Positions 11,998 through 22,445 of a stretch of DNA of 64,000 nt are shown here, in pieces. This stretch comes from Rhinopomastus cyanomelas. Lineage: Eukaryota; Chordata; Aves; Bucerotiformes; Rhinopomastidae. Location of the stretch: assembly GCA_013400115.1 (NCBI GenBank), contig VXBP01008599.1, positions 1 to 64,000 of the forward strand, in the 5' to 3' direction. Made by a program: the position numbers and the translations under genes. Each line of letters starts with the position of its first letter. Positions within the stretch are counted from its first letter, which is position 1. Below the pieces are notes generated by a model. The model was not told the origin of the DNA. It did no database searches and saw only the letters and a program-made list of their open reading frames with translations.

Positions 11998-12106
11998 GTG
12001 TTTTCCTCGAGATCCAGGTATGGGATCTCCTTTCCCAGCCAGCAACAGTCTCAGGTCATTGCAGAAATCAAGACTCTCACCACGTCTTTGCCAGCAGATC
12101 AGAAAA

Positions 12107-12275
12107 TCATAGAGTCATCAAGGTTCGGAAGCACCTTCATCCAGTCCAACCATCCACCCTACAACCCCCAACCACTAACCCAGCTCCTCAAACACCCTGA
12201 CTGCCTGTTTGTTGAGCCCATCCAGGGACGGTGCCTCCAGCCCCTCTCTGGGCAGCCTGTCCCAAGACCTTGCTT
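12107..12275 (-). mobile_element. Older CR1 3' end
   Basis: The antisense octamer remnant ATCATAGAGTCATCAAGG, then CCAGTCCAACCATCCACC and CCCATCCAGGGACGGTGCC. It passes directly into a group B internal segment at about 12276, so the two are fused or were recombined. Confidence 0.75.
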
Positions 12276-12430
12276 CTGATATTGATGTGGAACCTCCTCT
12301 GTTCCAGCTCACACCCATTGCCCCTCGTCCTATCACTAGAAGACACTGAGAAGAGCCTCTAGTCAGGAGGCTCCATCCTCCTGACACCCACCCTTCACAT
12401 ATTTATAGACATTAATGAGGTCACCCCTCA
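12276..12430 (-). mobile_element. CR1 group B internal segment
   Basis: Antisense ORF2 C-terminal coding without its own 3' tail: ATTGATGTGGAACCTCCTCT, CCTATCACTAGAAGACACTG, CTCCTGACACCCACCC, TTAATGAGGTCACCCCTCAG. It is interrupted at 12430 by another CR1 tail. Confidence 0.85.
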
Positions 12431-13250
12431 GTCATAGAATATTCCAAGCTGGAAGAGACCTCCAGAGGTCATCTTGTCCAACCTCCCTACACAGGGGCAA
12501 CTCTGCCTAGGTCAGGCTTCTCAAAGCCTCATCAAGCCTGACCTTAAATGAGGTTCTATGTAAATATCAGAAGGAACTTCTTCACAGTGAGGGTAACAGA
12601 GATTTGGAACAGACTGCCCAGGGGTGTTGTGGAGTCACTTTCTGTGGAGATGTTTGAAACCTGCCTGGATGTGTTCCTGTGAGACTTGATCTAGGTGATC
12701 CTGCTGTGGCAGGGGGATTGGACTAGATGATCTTTCGAGGTCCCTTCCAATTCCTAACGATTTTATGATTCTATTACTCCAGGGATGGGGTCCCCACCAC
12801 CTCCCCGGGCAGCTTATTCCAGTGATCAACCAACCTCACACTGAAGAGCTTCTTTCTTAATATCCAGCCTAAATCTATCCTTTCCCAGCTTGAACCCAGT
12901 GCTCCTTGCCCTATCTGTACAAACCATCTTGAAAAGACCTTCCCCTGCCTTCATGTAGGCCCCCCTCAGGTACTGGAAGGTCAAAAGTATGTCCCCCCCA
13001 AAGCCTTCTCTTCTCCAGGCTGAACAGCCCCAACTCTCTCAGCCTGTCCTGATGCGAGAGATGCTCCATCCCCCTGATCATTTGAGTGGCCTCCTCTGGA
13101 CATGCTCCAGTCTGTCTGCATCCTTCTCGTGCTGAGGGCTCCAGAACTGGACACAACACTCCAGGTGAGGTCTCCCCAGGGCAGAGCAGAGGGGCAGAAT
13201 CTTCTCTCTAGATCTGCTGGCCGCAGTCCTTTAGATGCAGCCCAGCATTC
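12431..13250 (-). mobile_element. Older CR1, split by nested CR1
   Basis: The antisense tail TCATAGAATATTCCAAGCTG opens at 12431 and runs to ACCTTAAA at 12551. It resumes after the insert at TACTCCAGGGATGGGGTCC (12774) and continues through ORF2 coding to GCAGAGCAGAGGGGCAGAAT and about 13250. The subfamily differs from group B (CAAGCTGGAAGAGACCTCC tail). Confidence 0.87.
12552..12773 (+). mobile_element. Nested CR1 group B insertion
   Basis: Sense copy from ATCAGAAGGAACTTCTTCAC through the stop region to GATGATCTTTCGAGGTCCC and the octamer-like ATTTTATGATTCTAT. It is inserted in the opposite orientation into the older CR1 at 12431-13250 and is therefore younger than its host. Confidence 0.88.
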
Positions 13251-13399
13251 CCCATCCAAAGCCGGCACTGAGCTCCTATTCCCAGCTTCTCCTCCTTTTC
13301 CCATGCCACAGCGATGCTCCCAGGCTGCTCCCACCCTTCTTTATTTTTCTAAAGCCAGAGCAGAGCTGAATATTTAAAAAACATAAAAAACCCTACAAA
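13251..13399. other. Unassigned DNA next to CR1
   Basis: Moderately GC-rich start, then A-rich sequence from 13370. No feature recognised. The first part may be decayed CR1. Confidence 0.3.
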
Positions 13400-13970
13400 A
13401 ACATAACAACCACCCCGCTTTGAGGTTTCTTTCACATTAAGCTACATTTAATATTCATTTCACATTTTTTTTCTATTAATTAAAAGTAAACCGTGTATTG
13501 TATGGTACATTATCCCTCTAACAGCCCCATGTGGAGATCATGAAGTGGAAGACTAATGGTGTAGACTTTAGCATTTAGTTTTAACCAGGATCATTTACAT
13601 ATCTGTGAGAAGAGTCCGAGGCGTGTGTAAATAAGCAGAACTCTGAGACAGCGAGACCCTCGCTCGGTTTGCTGTGGGCTGGAGGGCCACGGGGCTCTGT
13701 GTTTGTTCCATCAGTCAGCTAATTTAATGAGACTTTATACAGCATCTCTTTCTGCAGAAGACACTGGAGTTATTATGGAGGAGAGGCAAGTGGCAGCAAG
13801 AAAGATGGGCTGGTTTGCTTCTTTATTCTATTACCCCAAGCAGCAAAGGTGATCCCATGCACTGTTCATTAAAGTTTACCTTTCGAATTTATCAGAGGGG
13901 GCTGATGGCAGCAGCCTTGTGCTGAGATGTCAGAATTCAGGACTGATTAAGATTTAATGCAAAAGGGCAC
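13400..13970. promoter_or_regulatory. Candidate conserved non-coding block
   Basis: Repeat-free, AT-rich stretch with TTAATTAA (13476-13483), ATTTACATATCTG near 13594, GCTAATTTAATGAGAC near 13718 and TTCATTAAAGTTTACC near 13865. No sustained reading frame. The length and texture suit a developmental enhancer. It needs cross-species alignment to confirm. Confidence 0.35.
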
Positions 13971-14167
13971 AGATTTGGGGTGGGGTTGGGAGGAAAAAAA
14001 AACCCGCTTCCCCACTGCAAAGGGCAGGTTCCATTAGTGTGCACCTCTGTTGGAAGGTTCTAGAAAAGGCATTCGAGGCGTGGCCTGGGTGCTCCAATGC
14101 CATTTGCACCTCACAGATCTGCCTGGGTCTGTGGGCATGAGCTTCAAGAAGAAGAAGGTTGTGCTGG

Positions 14168-14261
14168 AATCATAGAATCATAGAATCATTAGGGATTGGA
14201 AGGGACCTCGAAAGATCATCCAGTCCAATCCCCCTGCCAGATCAGGATCACCCAGACCAAG
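14168..14261 (-). mobile_element. CR1 group B tail, 94 bp
   Basis: Three antisense octamer copies (GAATCATAGAATCATAGAAT), then the 3' UTR down to CCCAGACCAAGTGG. A very short 5'-truncated insertion. Confidence 0.9.
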
Positions 14262-14339
14262 TGGAATTTCCAAGCAGGGACAAAACCTTGTCATTCCCAG
14301 GAGAGTGAAGATTAGCTCTCCAGCATGTTGTGGGTGTTA

Positions 14340-14762
14340 TCACAGCATCACAGAACATTAGGGATTGGAAGGGACCTTGAAAGATCATCCAGTCCAACCC
14401 CTCTGCCACAGCAGGATCCCCTAGATCCAGTCACACAGGAACATGGCCAGGTGGGTTTGAAATGTCTCCAGAGAAGGAGACTCCACAACCCTCCTGGGGG
14501 GCCCATTCCAGTGCTCTGGCACCCTCACCATGAAGAAGTTCCTTCTCACATTGATGTGGAAACTCCTCTGTTCCAGCTGACACTCCACTGCCCCTTGTCC
14601 TATCATTAGATGACACCGAGCAGAGCCTGGCTCCATCCTCCTGACACCCACCCTTTCCGTATTTACCAACATCAATGGGGTCACCCCTCAGTCTCCTTGT
14701 TTCCAAGCTCTAGAGAACCACCTCCCTCAGCCTTTCCTCAGCAAGGAGATGCTCCACTCCCT
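14340..14762 (-). mobile_element. CR1 group B, 423 bp
   Basis: Antisense tail (ACAGAACATTAGGGATTGG) through ORF2 C-terminal coding to GGAGATGCTCCACTCCC. The minus-strand frame at 14421-14684 is the remnant ending in the usual FLCDWI residues. A frameshift separates it from the frame that ends at 14706. Confidence 0.92.
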
Positions 14763-15639
14763 TTGTTACCTTTGCTATGACTGGTCTGATCATATCTGAG
14801 GGGAAAAGCAGCAAAACACCCAAAAGGAAAGCAAAATATTTTACAGATTGGGCTACCTCTGGAGAGCAGCTCCTAGTGAGGGGGGGAAATTCTAAACCAG
14901 CCTTTTCCATAGGCGTTTCAAAGCCAGAGAGGGCAGGTGCTTTGTCCTGAAGCAGCTTTTTCCCCTCCTATTTGCTCACTGGCTCAGTCTTAAAATCTCA
15001 TGAAATTGGAAAAAGCAGCTTTTCCTTCCAAATCACCTCGTTTTTGTTTAGGAGTGAATTGAGAACTCAGCCACGGACATCACTCCCCCAGTTCTCCCAG
15101 CAGCTGGACTCACACCAGCATCCCCACAGCACACTTGCCACGAGGAGACTCACGTGGAGGATCTATAATAAACCAGATAGGTTTGGGGAATGGTTTGGGG
15201 TCCAGCTCAAACCAGCTCTGGCCAGGGTCTACACCACCACAGCTGTATTCTCTGTTGCTCTTTTAGTCTTTGAAAATGAAGGAGTTTGAAAGCAGAGGAA
15301 ATGAAGAGGAGGAAAGAGCAGCCTTCTGAAAACTGTCGCTTCTAAGGGGCTTGGTTCTTCCAAAAGCAAATTCCAGACAACCTGAACCAGCTCTGGTTGC
15401 ACAGAAGACCTGTAGAGAGCTCCAAGAGGGTCCAAGTGACCCTCTGCCCACCAACACTTCCTGTTGCTGGCACCCACTTGTTCAATGAGAACCACCCCTG
15501 AGGAATCCTCACAAGCCTCCGGCATGGCAGCACCTCCCACAGACAGGTTTAGGGGCTCCCTGGAAGGTCTGAGCATCATTTTCCGGGACCGATACCTCGG
15601 TTTGTTCTTGCGCAGAAGGAGAGGGAGCAGAGGCTCCAA
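14763..15639. other. Unassigned single-copy DNA
   Basis: No gene recognised. A 193-codon minus-strand frame (15229-15810) spans part of this and the next block. It has no recognisable domain, and other frames overlap it. Confidence 0.4.
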
Positions 15640-15775
15640 GCCTGTCGCTGCTACGTGATTAGTCCCATGAATCTCATTAGAATAATAAAAATATGGCCTG
15701 CTTATGGTTTCAATTAAATGTTTCCTAAGTGAGAAATCATTAAGGACTGTGGAATCTGGTCTCTGACTAAACTGA
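15640..15775. promoter_or_regulatory. Candidate conserved non-coding block
   Basis: Short AT-rich patch with CTCATTAGAATAATAAAA near 15674 and TTTCAATTAAATG near 15708. It is regulatory-looking, but only about 130 bp long. Confidence 0.25.
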
Positions 15776-16217
15776 AAAAGCAGCTGCTGCTCTCTCTGTT
15801 GACACCGCAAGTCGGTTGATCAGAAGAGGACCCGGCAAACCCAGCCTGATGTCCTGCACTGGGTTTTCCAGGATCCTATCGGCTCTCTCACCTCTTGTAT
15901 TCCTAGATTTAGCCATGAAACACAGTAGTATGGAAGTGTGTTGATGGCAGCTGTTGGAATGACCAGAGAGGACCCTAAAGGATGTGCCCATATGCAGAGA
16001 AAACAACATGCATGGCAACGTTCGTCGTGCTGCACATGCTTCATCGGCAGCATCCCAGCATCTCTGGGGGTGGAACAGAGCTTTCCACTCATCAAGTCCA
16101 GTCTTCATCCCAGCACTGCCAGCTCAGCCCTGACCTCTGTTCCTAAGCTCTGCCTTTTAAATACCTCCTGGGGTGGGGACACTGTGCTCAACAGCAAATT
16201 CCTCGTGGACTAAGAGG
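15776..16217. other. Unassigned single-copy DNA
   Basis: No recognisable gene, RNA or repeat. Open frames up to 113 codons carry no family motif. Confidence 0.4.
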
Positions 16218-16885
16218 TTATCATAGAATCACAGAATAATAGGGATTGGAAGGGACCTTGAAAGTCCAATCCTCCCAACACAGCAGGATCCCCAGATCCA
16301 GTCACATAGGGACATGTCCAGGTGGGTTTGAAATGTCTCTAGAGAAGGAGATTCCACAACCCTCTTGGGTGGCCCGTTCCAGGGCTCTGGCACCCTCACC
16401 ATGAAGAAGTTCCTTCTCACATTGATGTGGAACCTCCTCTGCTCCAGCTCACACCCATTGCCCCTTGTCCCATCATTGGGTGCCCCTGAGCAGAGCCTGG
16501 CTCCATCCTCCTGACACCCACTCTTCACATATTTATCAACATTCATAGAATCATAGAAACATTAGGGATTGGAAGGGACCCTGAAAGATCATCTAGTCCA
16601 ATCCCCCTGCAACAGCAGGATCACCCAGACCAAGTCATAGAGTCAGTCAGAGTTAGAAGGGACCACAGGATCATCCAGTTCCAAGTCCCCTGCCATGGGC
16701 AGGGACACCCCACCATTCATGGGGTCACTCCTCAGTCTCCCTTTTTCCAAGCTAAGGAGATCCATCTCCCCAGCCAGGGAGATGCCCCACTCCCCTCATC
16801 ATCCCCGTGGCTCTGCACTGGACTCTCTCAAGCAGCTCTGTGTCCTTCTGGAACATATGTAAGATGTGGTCTCCCCAGCCCCTTT
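16218..16885 (-). mobile_element. CR1 group B host, split by composite CR1
   Basis: The antisense tail from 16218 runs through ORF2 coding to TTATCAACATTCAT at 16546. It resumes with GGGGTCACTCCTCAGTCTCC at 16721 and ends near 16885 (AGATGTGGTCTCCCCAG). Removing 16547-16720 restores the continuous order seen at 1910-1925. Confidence 0.93.
16547..16714 (-). mobile_element. Composite CR1 insertion with TSD
   Basis: Group B tail (16547-16638) fused to a group A end (16640-16714), the same order and junction as at 11826. CATTCAT occurs on both sides (16540-16546 and 16714-16720) but once in intact group B elements. This marks one insertion event carrying both parts. It was 5'-truncated shortly inside the A part. 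Confidence 0.88.
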
Positions 16886-17099
16886 ATAAGCTGATTTGTG
16901 TTTGCAAAAGGACATGATTACATAGTGTGTGTTGGGTAGGTCCAAATAAGACAGAGCAGTGTGTTTTAAAAAGTCAAACAGCCCCGTGTGTGGCAGAAAT
17001 AAAAAGACCCCTGTGTTTTCCCAAAGGGAAGGGTGCTCAGATGAAAAGGAACCAACCGAGTCACTCTAAAGTATGAAGGAGTTTCAAGCGCTGGTGGGT
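16886..17099. other. Unassigned DNA
   Basis: No feature recognised between two CR1 elements. Confidence 0.3.
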
Positions 17100-17272
17100 C
17101 ACAGTATCACAGTAATGATAAGGTTGGAAAAGGCCTTAAAGATCATCCAGTCCAACCTAAATCCAAAGAAACCCAGTAATCCTAACATCTAACATCTAGA
17201 TCATGCCACTCAGAACCTCATCCAGCCTAACCTTGAACACCTCCAGGGACGGTGACTCAACCACCTCTGTGG
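17100..17272 (-). mobile_element. Older CR1 3' end
   Basis: Antisense CACAGTATCACAGTAATGA, AGGTTGGAAAAGGCCTTAAA, ATCCAGTCCAACCTAA, then CTTGAACACCTCCAGGGACG. Related to group L but diverged. Confidence 0.82.
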
Positions 17273-17529
17273 GTCGCATCAGAAGAAGGACCTAAGGATC
17301 CCGTTGAGTAGGACTTGTGGTGGCTGCCTGCATTTTATGAGGGTTTTTTTTAACTGGGATTTTGCTTTCTAGAGACAACAGGCTGCTGTTCAGCCTGGGG
17401 GGGTTGCGAGCACCCCTGGGTGGGGCTTCCACCCCTTCCGCAGGACCCATCCCTGGTTCCCGTCTCCACCCGCGGCAGAGCTTCAGAGCCGAGCCTGATG
17501 CGCACAGCGTGCGCAAAGCTGGATTACAG
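17273..17529. other. Unassigned DNA, partly CpG-rich
   Basis: GC-rich with several CpGs at 17430-17520. No gene signature. Confidence 0.3.
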
Positions 17530-18140
17530 ACCATGACCACCGAGACCCTCGCGCGACAAAGCCTTTGTGTAATTAATATGCAGGGAAAAATGCTCCCCGG
17601 ACGGCTGCTAAAGCGATTTAAATCATGCACATAAAAAATGTAATCACAAATTTAGCATGGTGGACATTGTAGTCACACTGTGCTTGATTGCATAGAAGGT
17701 TCCAAGTGTGTTTTAAATGTCCTTTAAGATTGAGATTAGGACTTGTACTTACAAGATGCATATTAATCTAAAACTCAACATTTTTCAGTGTGGGATCACA
17801 GTAGGAGAACATTATGGGCAATAGAGGTTCATTCTAATCCCAGTAGGTAATTACACTTTGAAATAATATTCTTTAATTAAATCTTGTTTGCAGTTGATTG
17901 ATTTAAACACTAAATCTAAAAACCTAAATTTGAGTTTTTTATCAATTTTTGATGCTTATTGCACAGAACTTGGGCTTTAATTGATGTTTCTGAAGTTTTT
18001 AAAGCTCTTGTCCACCGTGTCCTCACTGAATTTATTGTAATTACCAGCATCACTCTGTGGCACCAGGCACAACTTTCCCCAGAAGCACGATCATGCCGAG
18101 TACTCCTAAATCCTGCAAGGCACAATGTGAATTTGCTGTG
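17530..18140. promoter_or_regulatory. Candidate conserved non-coding block
   Basis: Long repeat-free AT-rich block with TAATTAAT (17570-17577) followed by ATGCAG, GCGATTTAAATCATGCACAT near 17611, TTTAATTAA at 17872-17880 and GATTGATTTAAAC near 17895. No coding frame over most of it. A strong candidate for cross-species conservation. Confidence 0.35.
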
Positions 18141-19225
18141 GCCCACTGGGGATCTTCCATAAAGCCTCCTGTTTACAGCCCAGGAGTTGCTTCCAAGGCT
18201 CTGGAGAAGGGACTCTCTGCATATCCACCACATGATGCACCAGAAGCTAACACCAGTGGCACCAGTCCGGGGGTCAGATTTTAGGGAATCACACCTCTAC
18301 ACACCTCGGACATGAGCTCTGCCACAGACTTCTTTGTTCTCCTCTCTGATTCCTCTCTAAGGGCTCTGGTGCATCTCACGGTGCCTTTGGAGAGGACAGA
18401 GAGCCCGCCACCAGTGCTGAGTGGTTGGACCTGGAGATGGTGCAAAGATGATTTATATGTTCAGACCTTTGCCTGAGCGGTCGGGCGTGGAGAGGGGGGA
18501 CAGGCACCTGGCAGATGTGCTCCCATGGGTTTTGGTACCCAAAGGTCTCAATCACAACTCACATGACTCACACACTGTTTGGAGTGCTGCTGGCTGTGGT
18601 GCACCTTGCTATGGGCACCATCTGGAAGTCCACGAGCACCCGGCCAACCCTTCAGCCCTTCACTGTGCTGCCAGTCTCAGTGACTCTATCTCAAGGCTAA
18701 TTGAAACAACACACTGATGCTCACTACTTACCCAGAAGTGGTGGCTCCAAGGTCAGGGTGCAGGAACTGAGCGCTTTCAGTGCTCTGCTGCCACTGTGGG
18801 GCCATCACTGCCAGCCCTGTGAAGAAACACAACCTCAGAACTAGCTCATCCCATGGTTTGGATGGTGGTCAGGGAGGAACGTGGTTAAATAATCAGAGAG
18901 CAGCTCGTGCAGCATGAGGCACACAGCAGTGGTCAGACCTCATGTCTGTGCCAGCTACCCCCCACCTTGCTTGGGAAGGGGCACCTCTCAGCCTATGGTG
19001 GGACCCAGGTTTCACTTGGGATGTTTCATTCCTCCAGAGCATCCACAGTCTGCTGGGAATTCTCCCCACTCTGACTGGTGTGAAAGGGCTCTCAGTGTGG
19101 TGCAGGATCAGCCTTGATCTCCTTCCCACCATGAATTTCACGGCTTAAAGTGGACTCCACCCCAGCAGCAGGATGGATGCCTCAGCACAGATGGTCCATG
19201 TGTTTGGAGCTGCTTCTCCCTGCTG
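18141..19225. other. Unassigned single-copy DNA
   Basis: No recognisable gene or repeat. Open frames of at most 98 codons, without domains. Confidence 0.45.
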
Positions 19226-19465
19226 GCAAGTGATAAGAGCTAAGGAAATGGCTGCAGGCTGCACCAGGGGAGAGCCAGGCTGGATGTTGGGAAGGATTTG
19301 TTCCCCTAATGGGTTATCAGACACTGGCCGAGGCTGCCCAGGGCAGAGGGGGGGAGTCCCTGTGTCTGGAGGGGTTGAACCTGGTGATGGACTAGGGGTG
19401 AGCTGGCAGTGCTGGGGCCAAGGTTGGACTTGATGGGCTGGGAGATCTCTTCCAACCACAGAGAT
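19226..19465 (+). mobile_element. Diverged CR1 3' end
   Basis: Sense copy: AGGCTGCACCAGGGGAGAGC, GGCTGGATGTTGGGAAGGAT, GAGGCTGCCCAGGGCAG, then GGTTGGACTTGATGGGCTGG and CTCTTCCAACCACAG. Octamer lost. An older subfamily unlike group B. Confidence 0.82.
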
Positions 19466-19719
19466 CTTGCGGTGAAGGAGAAGATACGACCCTGGGAGAC
19501 ACGGATCTGTGACCTGAGGGATGCAGAGGAGCATCACGGCATCATGGCAAATTACATGCATGAAACTTCAAATACTCCTCCACAGGGCTGATCTTTCTCC
19601 AGCCTCTGCCACTCCACATCCAGGACTTCAGGAACAAGTCGGCTGCACCAAGAAATGAACTTTAAAAACACCCCTTCCCTCCAGACCCACCCGGTCTAGG
19701 AGAAATGAGGCTGAATTCA
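19466..19719. other. Unassigned DNA
   Basis: No feature recognised. Confidence 0.3.
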
Positions 19720-20235
19720 AATATCACTCTGCTCCATAACGACATCACGCACGTGTCTTGCAGCAAATTAAATTCATGATGCTGTATATTTGATAACAGA
19801 AAATTCACATCTTGCTGCAGCTGCATTTGTCATATCTGAGGGTGGGGGGAGTGAAAAACCCTCCCCAAACTACTGCACGGAGTGTTTTATTAAGATGACT
19901 TCACTGTTGTGAGAAATGATTAAGTCCCTCCAAGAGCAAAGTAAGAGCACAGGACCTCGTTCATTGTAGCACTAATATTAATCACACAAATAATATAAGT
20001 GTCTTACAGTAATCCACATTCCCTTAAAATATATATTACACATCCTGAGGGCAAACAGAGCCACGCCGGGCTCTGGAATAAATCCCCGCGGCCACCGTGG
20101 CCAGCAGAAAGCCATTTAGCAGCTGGCAGATTAATGTGTGTTTTGTTATGCGCAACAAATGAAAATATTTATGACGCTATCAGGGGCAGCTAAAGGAGAA
20201 TTAATTCTCCCTAATCAATACATCTGGAGCAGGAA
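19720..20235. promoter_or_regulatory. Candidate conserved non-coding block
   Basis: Repeat-free block with a perfect 16-bp palindrome GGAGAATTAATTCTCC (20195-20210), an inverted C/EBP-like site TTGTTATGCGCAACAA (20143-20158), and AT cores around 19975-20040. No open frame of interest. The density of symmetric sites suggests regulatory function. Confidence 0.38.
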
Positions 20236-20497
20236 TTTCACCTCTTCCCAAACCTCGCGGTGTCCTCGAAGGAAATCGGCATCAAACGAACAACCTGCAC
20301 GTTGTCGGTGGGTTTGATCTGAAGGGTTTTGCATGAAGGGAAGATTCCTGGGGGGTTAAGGTGGAGGAACTTCCCTGTAGGACAGCTGTGGTTCTGCTGG
20401 GGTTCACACAGGTGTTACTGCCTCGGAGGGGTGAGGTGGTGTGTGCTAGCCCACGGGGCTGCCTGTGCAACCTGTGTTAGGCGCCGGCTGGTCAACA
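20236..20497. other. Unassigned DNA
   Basis: No feature recognised before the CR1 at 20498. Confidence 0.3.
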
Positions 20498-21022
20498 CAG
20501 AACCCCAGAGTGGCTGAGGCTGGAGAAGCCCTCTGAGCCCAGACCAGGACCTAACATCACCCCATCAGCCAGACCAGGACACTAAGAGCCATAGCTGGTC
20601 TGTCCTTCAACACCTCTGGAGATGGAGACTCCACCACTCCACTAGATCCAGCCTCTGATCACTCTTTCCCTGAGGAAGGGCTTCCTAACATCTAACCTAA
20701 CCCTCCCCTGGCAGCTCCAAGCCCTGCCCTCTTGTCCTGGTTGCCAACCTGCGCTGGTTGCCTGGGAGAAGAGCCTGACCCCCACCTGACTGCAACCTCC
20801 CTTCAGGGAGCTGGAGAGAGGAAGAAGGTCCCCCCTGAGTCTTCTTTTCTCCAGGCTGAACCTCCCCAGCTCCCTCAGCCTCTCCCCATTAGCCTTTCCC
20901 TCCAGTCCCTTCTCCAGCCTTGCTCCTCCTCTGGACCTGCTCCAGCCCCTCCATCTCTTTCTTGAAGAGAGGGACCCAGCACCACCCTTAGTGCTCAAGG
21001 TGAGGCCTCCCCACTGCCCAAT
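20498..21022 (-). mobile_element. CR1 group S, 525 bp
   Basis: Antisense GAGTGGCTGAGGCTGGAGAA tail, then ORF2 coding. GTTGCCTGGGAGAAGAGCCT at 20758 and the CTCCAGGCTGAAC region near 20850 parallel 7965-8585. A 118-codon frame (20642-20998, minus) remains open, with KRRLRGDLLPL and the KANGERLREL stretch visible. The RT domain is absent. Confidence 0.9.
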
Positions 21023-21180
21023 ATCTCACAAGCAAGCTCTGAGACTTGGAAAGAGGTTCTCCAATACTTCTCTTGAAGTGTCAATAGTACCTTATAGTCT
21101 TCTGTCTTCTCTGGGGAGACCTTACCTCATCCTTCCAGCACCTGAAAGGGCCCTGTAAGGAAGCAGGGAATGGGCTTTTT
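21023..21180. other. Unassigned DNA
   Basis: Short gap between two CR1 elements in opposite orientation. Nothing recognised. Confidence 0.3.
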
Positions 21181-21472
21181 ACAAGCATTTGTAGTGACAG
21201 GAGGAAGGGAGATGGTTTAAGCTACAAGAGGGGACATGGAGATGAGATCTGAGGCAGAAATCCCTCCCTGTGAGGGTGCTGGGGCACTGGACCAGGTTGC
21301 CCAGGGAGGTTGTGGCTGCTCCGTTGTCTCTGGAAGTGTTGAAGACCAGGTTGGATGGGGCTCTAGACACCCTAGTTGGGTGAGGGGTGTCACTGCCCAA
21401 GGCAGGGGCTTGGCACTGGGTGAGCTCTGAGCTCCCTTCCAACCCAGCCCGGTCTGGGATTGTGTGATTCTC
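21181..21472 (+). mobile_element. CR1 group N 3' end
   Basis: Sense copy: GTGAGGGTGCTGGGGCACTG, CCAGGTTGCCCAGGGAGG, then GGTGAGCTCTGAGCTCCC and the tail TCTGGGATTGTGTGATTCT. 5'-truncated within ORF2 and partly diverged. Confidence 0.87.
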
Positions 21473-22329
21473 CCCTGAGCAGGAGCTACCTGGTAGCTGG
21501 AGTCTCAACAGACCATCCCTGTAGCTTCCCACACTCTCCAGCATTGCCATAAACCCTCCACGTGAGGAGGAGCAGTGCTTCTCCTTGTATCAGAGGGAGG
21601 AGAAGGCATTACTGCTTCTCACACCACTAGAAACCAACTGTCCTTCTGCTTAACCTATTCATCCCCACCTCCTCCTCCTCTTATTTCCAAGCAGTTTTGC
21701 AGGATGACTATTATGCAAATGCCACAATAAAAACCTTATTTGCTGCTTCCCTCTCAGAGCCCAGTTGTGTTGCCTCTGTTCACTCTCCCTGGTGGACCTC
21801 TCAGGCAAAAGAGAGAATAAATGTGTTTGGTTTTGACCAGAGTCTGAGGAATCTCAGCGTGAGCTCAGCTCCTTCCACGGAGCTTCCCACTGTCTGTGGC
21901 ACAAACCCCCTTCCCACTCCATCCCTGCTGCTCTGCCAGTCTGATTCCTAACACTGCAGCATTTAGGTCACACTCACCTTCCTCAAGTTCTGCCCTTCTC
22001 ATGGGGACTCCCAGCTTGCTGGTTCTTAACCATCCTGCATCATACGAGCTCTCATAAACTGGTCAAACTGGTGCAGAACACAAGCTTTGTGCTCCGATAC
22101 TGGAGCTGCTTCCCAAGGCCAGTTTGCCACTGGAAGGGAATCACCCCATCACGACGTGAGAGAGTTTAAACTGGTTTTCATTAACTGTTTGGGGCTCTCT
22201 CCATTGACACCCAGTGAGGAGACAGCTGCCTGCACCTGCTGCAGATGCTGCTTTGTCTGTGGAGAAGGCAAATGTGTCAGACCCTGCAGTCACAGCGCCG
22301 GTTCCACCTGCACTCCAGCCAAACGATAA
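21473..22329. other. Unassigned single-copy DNA
   Basis: No gene recognised. A cysteine-rich 80-codon frame at 22087-22329 has no recognisable cysteine-knot or zinc-finger spacing and is likely accidental. Confidence 0.45.
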
Positions 22330-22445
22330 TGACGACTAATTGCTATAGCTTAAGATGCATTAATTAATATAAATGAATGCATTAGCCGGCTCCAAAATGA
22401 ACTTCATCTAAACTTCTGCCGAGCGCAGAGAGTATTTTTACCATC
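22330..22445. promoter_or_regulatory. Candidate conserved non-coding block
   Basis: About 115 bp with GACTAATTGCTATAG near 22334 and GATGCATTAATTAATATAAA near 22353. Homeodomain-type cores are packed close together. Short, so confidence is low. Confidence 0.28.

Noticed and set aside
15229..15810. 193-codon minus-strand frame
   Set aside because: No family motif. It spans an AT-rich block that looks non-coding.
22087..22329. Cysteine-rich 80-codon frame as a defensin or zinc finger
   Set aside because: Cysteine spacing fits no family I recognise, and there is no signal peptide or exon context.
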